The translations under genes were made by a program, and so were the position numbers. From Dryas octopetala (lineage: Eukaryota; Streptophyta; Magnoliopsida; Rosales; Rosaceae), in contig OY992838.1 of assembly GCA_963921425.1 (NCBI GenBank), positions 16,368,001 through 16,432,000 of the forward strand: 64,000 nucleotides of DNA. The letters run 5' to 3'. The notes under the pieces were generated by a model. That model saw nothing but the letters and a program-made list of their open reading frames with translations, ran no database searches and had not been told where the DNA came from. Shown here one piece after another: positions 45,401 through 56,020 of this stretch; positions within the stretch are counted from its first letter, which is position 1, and each line of letters starts with the position of its first letter.

Positions 45401-45800
45401 TCTAAATAAATTATAATTAACCATATATATATATATATATACACCACCAAATACATACTACATAAATATTAATTAATTAAATAAAACAAATATATAGACA
45501 CACAAATATATTTTAACGCGGAAAACCCTCGAAAGGTAAAAACCACGGGACCTAGTCCAGCACAAAAAAAATTCACTAATAAAAAAGTATTACATAAGAG
45601 ATCTTAATTACAAAACAACACAAAAAAAAAAAAATTAATTTAAGCATCCATATCATCATCAAGCTTATCGTCAGCAATTGAATTAACCAGCTCAGTGGGC
45701 AAAGGTAATGCTTCATCAAAAGGTGTCACTTCTACGCCAACCCTTGTGCAAATCTTCATTGTCATGTAGATTTGGTATGACATAATCGTCAATTGTATCT

Positions 45801-47569
45801 TTATCCTCTAATACATAAAAAAAAATCCCTCGGATGCGTTCGGACCACTACATGCCAATCTGTTTCAATCGAATCTGCAACATAAAATACTTGCTTTGCT
45901 TGTGAAGCTAGTATGAAAGGGTCATCCCTAAATCCCAATCGATTGAAGTTCACCAAGGTAAAACCATATTGATCTGTCTTCATACCCCTAGGACTTCAAC
46001 TATCAACCCAATCACACTTAAACAACATCACACAACGACCCATAACTTCTGCCTCGGTATGACCACAATATCTAACCAGAAACATATATGTGACAACACC
46101 ATAGCAATTAACTTGCCCAACACCACTCGGAATATTTACAGGTACAAATACACCACAATTCTGATTCTTATGCTTATCATCCACCGATTTTATTCGAAAT
46201 CTAAAACCATTAATAGCGTGGCTTTTGTATTTCGTCACAAGTGTGCGAGGAGGATTAGCAAGCCAATGCAAGTCATCGGATATCAACGGATCATTAGCAT
46301 AAAACCTTGCATGAATCTGTGAAAAAAATGATGTAGAAACATTAGGTAAAAATTAATATTACATACATGATGTAGAAACTTAGTAATTGAATTCTTACAT
46401 GTTTCTTGAACCATTCAGGAAATTCCTTCTTACTTATCTCCATGATTTTTCGCCTAGTGAATCGTTTCCTTCGATGTTTATCTCTCAAAAAGTCCTCATG
46501 TTGCCTTCTAAAAGGGATTACTTCATCACAATTATCAAGAATGTATTTGTGGCATCGATTCCTATCATTTAGATCAAGCTCCACATTTTCACCTGAACCT
46601 AAATATTGGCCTATGGAGTCAAAAATTGATATAATACCATATGCATTTCGACCCTTACGATTACGACGGGTATCAACATCTCTAAGGTACATGGAACAGA
46701 AAGATAAACCCTCATCAACCAAATACCCTTCAGCAATAGAACCTTCAGGACGACTCTTATTTCGCACATACAGCTTCAGTGTTTGCAAATACCTTCAATA
46801 TTTAACATAAAAAAAAAATTAGAGAATCAAAACTAAAATTAATGCAAATTAAGCATAAGGAAATGACCATTACCGTTCAATGGGATACATCCATCTATAT
46901 TGAACTGGTCCTGCAATAGCAGCTTCATTTGCCAAGTGAATTGGGAGATGCCATGACATCAAAAAATGAAGAAGGGAAAATCTTCTCCATCTCACATAAG
47001 GTCAATGCAATTCTAGAGTTCAGTTGATTGAATGATGCCTCAGTTTCCTTCTTGCTACACAACTGTCTAAAGATTGCACTCAACTCTAGTAAAACCATAG
47101 TGACAAATTTGGGTAACACACCACGTATCGCAAGCGGGAGTAATTATTGCATTAAAACATGGCAATCGTGACTTTTCAACCCATTTATTTTCTCTCATTC
47201 ACATTCACACATCGAGACAAATTTGCTGAATATCCATCAGGAACTCGAATAGTAGACAACACTTTGCAAAATGAGGTTTTTTCTTCTTTGCTCAATGTGA
47301 ATATTGCCGGGGGAAAAAATGTTGTATCTCCTTCTCTACGAGGGTGTTGACTATGTCTTATATTCAAGACTTCAATATCTACACGTGCAGCCAATCCATC
47401 CTTTGTCCTCTTCGCAATATCCAACAATGTTCCAACCACATAATGGGAATATATTAAAAAGTGATCTCCTCTCCTTCATTATCTTGAACATCTCGAAGGA
47501 CCTCAACAATATCTCTGGTCTGTCTATTACCTTGGATAAATATTTGATTTCATTATAATTTATTCCCAT
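45801..47569 (-). pseudogene. CACTA transposase remnant (TNP2 end, DUF4218, DUF4216)
   Basis: Reading down the minus strand: RPEILLRSFEMFKIMKERR (47520); IRVPDGYSANLSRCVNVNER (47230) then GLKSHDCHVLMQ with a stop; ALTLCEMEKIFPSSFFDVM (DUF4218); PVQYRWMYPIERYLQTLKLY then NKSRPEGSIAEGY; CDEVIPFRRQHEDFL; HWLANPPRTLVTKYKSHAIN; NVDDKHKNQ-like and YGVVTYMFLVRYCG (DUF4216); and LGFRDDPFILASQAKQVFYV at the end. The domain order is that of plant CACTA transposases, but the N-terminal catalytic part is missing. The frame is interrupted by stops (after CHVLMQ and after DWVDS). Confidence 0.8.
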
Positions 47570-47749
47570 TAAGAAAGCTCCTAACTACACCTTGTTATCC
47601 TTCATTGACATCTTGCCCTCTCTTGTCCTCATTTTAATAGCTAATAGTACTACTGTAATTCCCCCTCCCCCAACCCAAAAAGATCATTTACTCTATTAAG
47701 GTAATAAGTTCCAGTGATCAAATTATTAAGGTTACCTTCTTCCATTGTC

Positions 47750-49426
47750 AGCGAATGATTCCAGTGGGCAAAATGATTGGAAAGGCACTTGGTGGCACAG
47801 TAGCTTCAATGTTGTCTCTGGTAATTATCAATCTTTTTTATATGGTTTGGTATTCAAATATTACTTTCCAACCTAGATAAATAGTTGGATACTTGGTTTG
47901 GACTATGGTTGACATGTTATTTAGCTCAAAAGGATGTTTGGAACAATATATGTTGGGTTCCACCATTGGAAAGGTTTGTGTATATTAGATGACCATGAAT
48001 TATCTGCTCAACCCTCCTTCCCCCAAACACGTTTTCTTTCCATCAATGTTAAGTTTTTTTATCGTTGCCTATGACAGGTCTTGTGGAAGAAGACAGTCCT
48101 TATGCTGCTGATGGTCAAAAGGGCACATTTAATTTTGAATTCTCTAGGCCTTTGAGAACTATGGATCGTCTCCAACAGGTTCACCTGCTGCATTCAAATG
48201 TCTTGCTATTTGGAATTGAGTTATTTATTTATTTATTCATTTCAATAAAACCCAAATATTGTGGTTTTTCCCTCTAATTTTTGGTACATGTTGTGTAAGT
48301 TGTTTGGAGAGTTGATTGCTCTTGTGCTTGTTGAATGAAGAGGATTATGGACCAACACATAGCCTTGTTGCTAATTGAAAGTTCTTGTATATCCCTTAGA
48401 CAAGATTGCTCCAATCCCTTATCCAACACATGTCCATCTTTTAAAATATTTATATGATGTCAACCAAACTTGCTCTATGAGAAGTCTTTTTGGATTGATT
48501 ACTGGTCTGTGCTATACTTTTGATCATCCTTTAAAACATTAGCATTGACATTTGGTTGCGGAGTGGATTCTTCTTGTGGTTTCTTGTTGAACTAAGAGGC
48601 TTATGGACCAACACTACCTAGCCTTGTTGCTAATTGAAAATTCTATATCTTCCTTAGACAAGATTCCTGGGAAGTGTTTGTCCAATCTTTATCTAGGACC
48701 TTTGATTTCTTACTTATACAAACTTCTTGGCAATCTAACACATGTCTACCTTTTAGAATATTTATATGATGTCAACCAAACTTACTCCACGAAAAGTCTT
48801 TTCGGATTGATTATTGGTTTGTGCTATACTGTTGATCCTCCTTTAAAACATTAGCATTGAAATTTATTTCACCCATCTTATGTATCTTCAAATAGACCTG
48901 ACAGTTGCTATAATGTTTCTATTATATTTTATAGTTCCAAGTATTGACATTGTAACAATTCTCGATTATATGTAGATTCCAAGTAAAATATTGGCATTGT
49001 AATAAGTCTCTGCTATATATATATTTATATATATTCAAGTAAAATATCCACATTGTAACATTTTTTATTTTTTTTTCATTCATGACATTATAACAAGTCT
49101 AATATGACTACATTACTTGGTTCATGCAGGATGCTCAATTCACAATTGGTGGATCAAGTAAGATGTCGGTAGCATTCTGGTATCCCGTTGATGGAAAATC
49201 ATGGCATGGCTCTGGGCACTATTCTGTTAGTTGTGACTGGGTTCCTTTAGATATCTCTTTGGGAAGTTCTATGCTAACCACAGCGAGACCGAGTGGCTCA
49301 GTTAATGCTGCTAGTGTTTTTGCCCTTCTGTTATCAGTGATCTCGTTATGTGCTTCTGTTTTCATCGGGTATTGGGTTGTCAAACCCAAAACTGGCTCCT
49401 ACACAGGCATAGAAAATAATCTTTAG
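47750..49426 (+). CDS. Haem-binding (EB_dh-like) membrane protein, last three exons
   Basis: Three exons join in frame. 47750-47819 reads NDSSGQNDWKGTWWHSSFNV. 48078-48178 reads LVEEDSPYAADGQKGTFNFE and ends MDRLQQ. 49130-49426 reads DAQFTIGGSSKMSVAFWYPV, HGSGHYSVSCDWVPLDIS and a C-terminal membrane helix (ASVFALLLSVISLCASVFIG). Borders are AG|...|GT. This resembles plant proteins with a cytochrome c-552/DMSO-reductase-like haem-binding (ethylbenzene dehydrogenase-type) domain anchored by one C-terminal helix; the family name is from memory and moderately sure. No stops. All upstream exons, including the signal peptide and most of the domain, are absent. The CACTA remnant lies there instead. 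The stop codon TAG overlaps the first base of a MITE. Confidence 0.65.
48329..48868. repeat. Tandem duplication inside an intron
   Basis: Two diverged copies of about 250-285 bp. Both contain TTATGGACCAACAC, TAGCCTTGTTGCTAATTGAAA, TTATATGATGTCAACCAAAC and CCTTTAAAACATTAGCATTG (for example TTTATATGATGTCAACC at about 48449 and about 48763). Located in the intron before the last exon of the EB_dh-like gene. 48900-49060 carries shorter CATTGTAACA-type repeats. Confidence 0.85.
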
Positions 49427-49946
49427 GCTAAAGTATATTTTTGGTCTCTGTACTTTAACGAAGTTTTCACTTTGGTCCTGTTTTTTCAATTTTGGCAATT
49501 TCAGTTCCGTACTTTTATTATATTTGCAATTAGGTCTAAATTGATCAATTTGTTTTTTAGACGGAAATATGATGTGACAATTCATATGAATAGATATTTT
49601 AGACATTTTATGATTAATACGGTATAATTAAATAAACAATATTAAAAGTTAAATAAAATATAATTATTAAAGAAAGAAAAAACAAAAACTTAAATAATTA
49701 AGAAAAAAATACATGTGTCCAAATGTAATTAGGCAACGTCACTTGGTTAAATGAGTTTCACTTATAAGTTATTTAAAATATTCAAAATATTTCTGTTACG
49801 TCATATTTTTGTCAACAATTTAAACATAATTAATGATTTGGATCCAATTGTAAACATAATGAAAATACGAGACTTTTCAAAATTGAAAGAACTTGACCAA
49901 AGTGAAAACTTTGTTAAAGTACAGGTACCAAAAATGCACTTTGGCC
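49426..49946. mobile_element. Palindromic MITE at the gene's stop codon
   Basis: 521 bp. The left arm GGCTAAAGTATATTTTTGGT, then CTTTAACGAAGTTTTCACTTTGG, mirrors the right arm CCAAAGTGAAAACTTTGTTAAAG then ACCAAAAATGCACTTTGGCC. The outermost bases GGCTAAAGT/ACTTTGGCC mark the ends. Flanking 9-mers TAATCTTTA and AAACCTTTA are only partly alike, so the target duplication is uncertain. The spurious frames on either strand inside it are mirror artefacts. Confidence 0.8.
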
Positions 49947-50880
49947 AAACCTTTAAGATAGCAGCTTGGGTGTGGAATGATACTGTTAATGGGGATTGTA
50001 CTTAATTTGTACCTAGATACATCCATGTCCTTCCATTTTTTATTGAATTAAATTATCAGATAACTTTAACCTTACTACGGCTTCAAGTTGTATACTTTTT
50101 GTTATTGTGGTCGGGTGTTTTTATTTTCTATCAATTTTCTTTCTCTTTTGTTAATTGATAGAGGGTTTTTTTTTATAGAAAATTAGGATTAAATACCAAA
50201 TATCAATAGTTTTTTAGTAAAGCAGCAAGACACTAATTTTTTTTAGTTTAGGTACTAATCTAGAGTAAAACATTTTGGATTAGGTCACAAATCAGTTTGT
50301 TATACAGTTGTGACTGTCGAACAGTTACAGTTGTAATTGTCGAACAGTCACAGTTGTGACTATTTAAAATTTATAAAAAATCAAAATTTTTAAGGGTTTC
50401 ATAATTTTTATTTAGGTTTGGGGGATGAAGTCCTATAACTCAAATACTAAACATTAAAGTTTAAACCTTGCAAATATTGAAAAAACAACAAATCAATAAA
50501 AAAGTTATGATTGTTAGACAGTCACAATTTGATATAAGCATGTTTTTTAAAGTTGGTACCTAAACAAAAATTTAGTACCTAAAATGAAATGACATAAATA
50601 TTTTAGTAGTTGAAATGAAAAAACATTATAATTTGGTACCTAAAGTCAATGAACCTTTTTTTTTTTGGTTATATTAGTGGGAAAATTGTCAACATGCTCT
50701 TTAGAATTTTTAACCAATTCGCTCCCTGATTATTAAGAGTGTTGCTATATGCACACCATTTTCCTTCTCACTACACATCTCATACACTTTTTTACTTTAT
50801 AATTTCTCAATAAACACCCACAATATTATCAAATACCCTCACCTATACAGAAAGAAAAAATAAATAATAGTCAACCCCAC
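49947..50880. other. Spacer with a degenerate inverted-repeat element
   Basis: 50160-50665 carries inverted short blocks (TTTAGGTACTAAT at about 50250 against ATTTAGTACCTAAAAT at about 50570 and TTTGGTACCTAAAG at 50632) and a triplicated TGTCGAACAGT(T/C)ACAGTTGT motif (about 50325-50365). It is probably an old MITE related to the GGTACC-type element at 5463. No gene. Confidence 0.4.
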
Positions 50881-51152
50881 CCTTGCACACAACCACCGGT
50901 CTCGCCGTCGTCCGAGCATGTCCTCCTCCTTTCTTTCTCTCCGTTTCTATTTCTTATCTTTTTCTTTCTCCCTCTTTTTCTTTCTTCTCTTTCTCTTCCT
51001 CTTTTGTACCCCCTTGTCGAACGAGAACGCCGACCTCCAGATCGAAGGTTAGCGATGTCCCATCTGGTTGCCAGCCTCCATTCCCGTCTGACAAGGGGGA
51101 TGCGAAAGAGAGAGAGAGAAGGAGAGAGAAGGAACAGAGAAAGAGAAAGAGA

Positions 51153-51232
<80 letters not shown>

Positions 51233-51310
51233 AGGTGCGCCTACGGCGTGGGGTCCGACCACTGGCAAAGAGAGTGGTGGCGAGTGGCAGGAGGTGGAGA
51301 GCTGAAGGGG
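50881..51310. repeat. CT-rich block and (GA)n microsatellite
   Basis: 50920-51005 is CT-rich and 51100-51229 is GA-rich, with an uninterrupted (GA) run of about 33 units at 51158-51229. The opposing CT and GA tracts could pair as a long hairpin. The frames of up to 140 codons here are repeat artefacts. Confidence 0.85.
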
Positions 51311-51612
51311 TTCCAAGTTTTTTGCTTCTTTTTTTTTTTTTTCATTTAGAATTTTTTTTGTCCTTTATGGTCTTTTGTTATTGGGTTTTGATTGTCATTT
51401 CACATATTGGATAACGAGGGTGTGTAGTGAGAAGGAATTGGGTGTGTAGCAGCACTTAATATTAATTAGAAATTTTGGGACTCAATTTTGAAAGCGTGTC
51501 AATATGAGACCTTTTGTTTTGACCAAGGTAAAAAAAGACCTACCCATCCAATTTGGTGTTAAAAATGTATTAAATAACCGCCCCCAATCTTCTATTGCTA
51601 CCTACCCTCTTA

Positions 51613-51720
51613 TGGGTAGGTAGCACTAGAAAACCCCCTGCCCTAACTTGAGCCCCAAATTCCTAAAGGGTAGGTAGCACTAGAAAAGCCCCTGCCCTAA
51701 CTTGAGCCCCAAATTCCCAG
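51613..51720. repeat. 54-bp direct duplication
   Basis: GGGTAGGTAGCACTAGAAAA followed by CCCCTGCCCTAACTTGAGCC occurs twice (51613 and 51667), nearly identical. Confidence 0.92.
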
Positions 51721-51916
51721 CCCATCGTCAAATGGTCCCTTCTCCTCCTCCCCATCTAGATCGGTGCTGGTTGTTGTGCCCCACTATCCTTCCCTTTCTC
51801 TCTCTCTTATCAGGGGAAAGTTAAGAAAAGCATAATGGTGTCTTTAGATGAAGAAAAAAAAATTTGAAATTTAGATAAAGCTCATTATTTAAGAAATTTC
51901 ATGTTCTAATTTCCTT

Positions 51917-52023
51917 GTTTTTTTTTTTTTTATTGCAGGGGAGGGGGGAAGGTTAGAACCTGGGTATGTAGAGGGGGAGCTATTGTCCTCGGCCAACTAG
52001 GCCAACCCCATTTCACTTCTAAT
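51917..52023 (-). mobile_element. Plant SINE with perfect 13-bp target duplication
   Basis: On the minus strand the body begins GAAGTGAAATGGGG, has A box TGGCCTAGTTGG and B box GGTTCTAACC, and ends CCCCTCCCCTGCAATA plus poly(A) (T run 51918-51931). The target TTCTAATTTCCTT is duplicated exactly at 51904-51916 and 52024-52036. A complete tRNA-derived SINE of about 107 bp, probably fairly young given the perfect duplication. Confidence 0.88.
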
Positions 52024-52036
52024 TTCTAATTTCCTT

Positions 52037-52273
52037 TTAACTCAGGATTTTGTAAATTCAATGTGGAAAAAAACTTGAGATTTGAGGGCTATAAATTCCA
52101 ATTTTAAATTGCACTTAAATTGGTGTCATTTTCAAAATTCCAATTTTGACAGAAGATAAATAATTCATATCCACTCATCACATTGCCAATTAATCACAAT
52201 ACCACTAGGTCGCTACTACAACAACTACCACCACCACCACCAGTCTCCGCCACCATTTCTCCCACCACATGTG
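52037..52273. other. Short spacer
   Basis: Mostly AT-rich, with a CCACCACCACCACCAG run at about 52230. No gene. Confidence 0.4.
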
Positions 52274-53890
52274 TGTTGGAAATATGCCTTAAAACCAATG
52301 GCAATTGGTTAACCAAAGTAGTTTGGTTAAAGTGACTCGAGTGATATTTCATTTAATGTGTATTACACATTAATAAGGCATAAGCATTATTCACTACACT
52401 GAAACTCTAGGATCATCGTATAAGTGAATGAATGTGTCCATAGAAATCTAAGAGAAGAAACATGACAAGCTTGGAGGCCATTGAGACTCGTGTTATCGGA
52501 TACTTAGATTCCTAAATGTTCCTAGTCGATGAAGGTAACGTTAACTGGGCATTAACATTCCAATAAGTCAAGACTTCCACATACGCTTGCTTACTCTGGG
52601 TTGGTGAGTCTCATGCCACAATGTTGAGACACTGGAGCAAGTATGTAGGTGCGAGCTTGAAGACACGTCCACTGAATTGACTAATGGAGAATCCTAGATG
52701 GAGTTTTACCGCATGTCAAATAGGAACTTTGTGGTTATGATAGATACTAATTAGTCCTCAGACTAGAGACATCACCGATGTCTTGTGTGTGTGCTTAGTA
52801 TACTTTGACCGCACAAAATGAACCAACGAAATCAAGCATGAGTTACATGTGTATGTTGGGTGCATTGACACACATATGGAGGCATGTGAGTGTAAAACAT
52901 GGAATCTCTCACATTCCATAAAGAAGGAAATGTCCTCGGATAGAAAGACTCACAAAGTTTCTGGCTAGAGCATCAGAATTACATATATGATTATATTAAT
53001 GGATTTTGACACGAGTTCCATACACAGGATGTAACTGGCACATAGTTGAGAGAATGGACCATAATGTATTGTAATCATAATTGAATAGGTTCGAGGCTAA
53101 ATTCTATTTGGTTTGGGGGCCATGAACTATGGATAGGTGTCAACGTGATCTGTAGAGTCTAAAGAGCAATTAATTAGAAAGTGTTTCTAGATTAATTATG
53201 ATCCTACTACCAAATCGAATAAGAACCTAAAGGGTCACTTACATACAAGTATGTGGGAGACCAAAAGGAAAGGATGACACCGATGATAAATATGTCCAAT
53301 TATTGATTGCAACCATCATGATACTTGTTATTGCGTAAGACTGAGAATACACTTCCCAGTGGGTCACCCATCCCAATGTGAGTCACCCATCCCAGTATTG
53401 CTTTAGTGTGAGCTCACTTAACTGTGATATACTGATGGGGACCATTGAGCTCTAGTGATCGACTTAATTACTAATTAATGAGGACAATCAATAAGCCCAT
53501 AAGTCAAGTGATTGATTTGGGATGGTCACTTGACATAATCTTTCCTTGGGAATACACTTCCCAGTGGGTCACCCATCCCAATGTGAGTCACCCATCCCAG
53601 TATTGCTCTAGTGTGAGCTCACTTAACTGTGATATACTGATGGAGACCATTGAGCTCTAGTGATCGACTTAGTTACTAATTGATGAAGACAATCAATAAG
53701 CCCATAAGTCAAGTGATTGACTTGGGATGGTCACTTACATAATCTTTCCTTAAGTAGGATTAATTAACTAATTAATTTACTTAGAGAGTAAGATTGGAAA
53801 GTCAAAGCTTGAGCTTGTTGACCCAAGGCTAAGTGATTAATTATTAGGAGAATAATTAATGTTATCTTATTAATTAAGATAAATGTTAAT
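52274..53890 (+). mobile_element. Angela-like Copia LTR (probable solo LTR; 3' end approximate)
   Basis: TGTTGGAAATATGCCTTAAA is the start typical of long LTRs of the Angela lineage of Ty1/copia, whose LTRs are usually over 1.5 kb. That length fits the homogeneous non-coding stretch here. No primer-binding site, polyprotein or second LTR was found next to it, hence solo LTR. The 3' end was not located exactly. It contains an internal 205-bp duplication. Confidence 0.5.
53345..53754. repeat. 205-bp tandem duplication within the LTR
   Basis: GAATACACTTCCCAGTGGGT begins at 53345 and again at 53550. The two copies are nearly identical through CCCATAAGTCAAGTGATTGA and GGGATGGTCACTT. Within each copy GTCACCCATCCCA is itself repeated. 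Confidence 0.92.
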
Positions 53891-54579
53891 AAACCACTCA
53901 TTCACTTTGAGCTTATTTTTCCTTTGAAAGCCCCTAGTTTTAAAACCATTTCACAATTCACCTTCGAAATCATCTCAAATTCGTGAATCTTCCTGATGCA
54001 TAAGAAAACTCATAAAAATGCAATATGGATAGATCTCAAAAGGATGAAATGCAACATGAACAAATAAATTCTCATATACCTCTTGTAAATAAATCATTCA
54101 GTTGGAAATACAAGCTCTGAAAAATATCATGCTCAATGATAGATCTCATGCTGAAAACCAACCTTTGAAGTACTAATTAATAAAAATATAATATCATGCT
54201 CAATGATAGATCTCATGCTGAAAACCAACCTTTGAAGTACTAATTAATAAAATTATGAACTACACTTAACATCGATCGTCAAACTGTATAAATATTTTAA
54301 ACTGAAGTCTTTCATTTAAAAAAAATACTCAATAAACTGAAAAACAATAAAGCTGCTCAAAAATAAATACTGATTAAACTGAAAAGCAATAAAGCTACTC
54401 AAACTGAAAAATATCAAATCTGAACTGAATATTTATATCAACTGAAATTATCAATGTAAAATAATATCTCAAACATTGATACCGAAAACTCACACCACAC
54501 TAGTACCCAGGGGAAAACTGGCCAAACACCCGTGCGGAATACTGTATCGTACATGAAGGGCGAGGATAAACTGGTCTTA
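53891..54579. repeat. Spacer with a 67-bp tandem duplication
   Basis: ATATCATGCTCAATGATAG through CCAACCTTTGAAGTACTAAT occurs at 54124 and 54191. Further AT-rich repeats (AAACTGAAAA, AATAAAGCTGCTC / AATAAAGCTACTC) lie at 54330-54430. No gene. Confidence 0.8.
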
Positions 54580-56020
54580 GGCTTAGTTTGGGATTGCTGT
54601 GAGAAAAAACAGTTGTGAAGTAAAACAGCTGTAAAGTAAAGTCAGCTGTGAAGTAAAACAATTGAGTGTTTGGTAAACTATATTTTCAAAAGTGCTGTGA
54701 GTACAAAAAGTAGTATAAAGGTGTTTGGTAAATTGTAATGTAAAACTACTGTGGCTATTTATAATTACTAAAATGGACATAATGCTGAAAATGTCTTTCA
54801 CTTATTTGTTTAGTAAAAATAAAATGTTTTTTCACATGTTTTTGAAATTTTTGGCTACAAATTTGTGTTAGCATTAATTTTTCAAATAACAACATTATTA
54901 AATAAGTATGCCTATTATTTTTTTGGGTATATTATAATTTTAATCATACAAATAAAATATCATAATTAATGTTCACAATATTAAATATAATTAACAATTG
55001 ACCTATTTTTTAATTTCAAATAAACAAAAAAAATATAGATGTTTAAATAGTTATATGATATTGATCGAATTGCCTGTTATATAAGTTGAATGATATTTTC
55101 ACCGTAGTCATTATCAAAGTTGAATGATATTGATCGAACTGCCTATTATATATCAAAATGATTATATACTAACATGGAATTTGAAGTCACCTCTCAAGTT
55201 TCAAATATGTCGTTACTTTCTTATTTGCAATCCCACCTCATTCTTCCACAATAGCGTTGGACCATTTTTATCATGGGATATACAGTCAAACTTATCAGCC
55301 CGCCAACATTGAGGGTCGCCAATATATGAAAAGTACGTATAATCAACCATCACATGCATTACATACCAAAATGACTAATATATATGCGAAGAAGTCAGTA
55401 GGGAAAAAAAGGTCATAAATTACAAACCAAAATGACTAAAATTCTGAAAAATAACCATAAAAAACTATGTAGATGCACTCATTAAACTTGCAGCAATGTT
55501 ATTTCTTAGTGTCTCCATGATCTTGTGCTCCATGACCATTGGTATATTCTTCTTCTTGTGCATTAGCCTCACTCTCCTCTTCACTTAAAATGTCATTTGG
55601 ATCATCCTCACTTTCATGGAAATGTCTATCACGTTAGGAATGCCTCCTTATGTAATTATGAAGTGTCATGGTTGCAATGACTATCTTCACTTGCTTCTTA
55701 AATGAATAACTAGGCATGTCCCTTAAAATATTCCACATTTTCTTCCATACTCCAAAAGTTCGCTCAATGACACTCCTAAGAGAAGAGTGTGCGTGGTTAA
55801 ATACCTCTTGATAACCTGTTGGTTGGCTACCCCTATGGAAATCTGGAAGATGATACCGTTCACCCTTATATGGTCCCAAATACCCATTAATTTGTGGGTA
55901 TCCCGCATCCACGAGATAATATTTCCCATTACTAGGACAATGGCTTGCATTTACCAACTTGATACAAAGGTCCATAAATACTGGCAATGTATGTTCATTC
56001 AAAATAGCCTTAACTGACAG
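54580..56020 (-). mobile_element. Truncated PIF/Harbinger transposon
   Basis: The left end GGCTTAGTTTGGGATTGC is preceded by TTA (54577-54579), the usual 3-bp target of this superfamily. On the minus strand a HARBI1-like DDE transposase C-terminal half is readable: YYLVDAGYPQINGYLGPYKG, GYQEVFNHAHSSLRSVIERT, FGVWKKMWNIL and MTLHNYIRRH. The second Asp (DAGY) and final Glu (VIER) of the catalytic triad are present. The frame stops (TAA at about 55634) before an acidic tail (ESEDDPNDILSEEESEANA). Everything upstream of about 56020 is replaced by other repeat sequence, so the N-terminal half and the other terminus are gone. Confidence 0.82.

Larger units (their letters stand above)
42814..47600 (-). 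mobile_element. Decayed CACTA (En/Spm) DNA transposon
   Basis: The left terminus is CACTACTACAAAA (42814-42826), a typical plant CACTA end. It is followed by a subterminal repeat zone and, on the minus strand, an accessory protein and transposase remnants. The matching right end (TTTTGTAGTAGTG) was not found. Transposase sequence fades near 47570 and a host-gene exon starts at 47750, so the element's 5' end is missing. Multiple stops show it is not autonomous. Confidence 0.85.

Noticed and set aside
50883-51414. Frames of 120-140 codons with Arg/Glu or Ser/Leu repeats
   Set aside because: They are generated by the (GA)n/(CT)n microsatellite in different frames.
55787-56017. 76-codon plus-strand frame
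   Set aside because: Opposite-strand shadow of the Harbinger transposase, which has clear DDE motifs.
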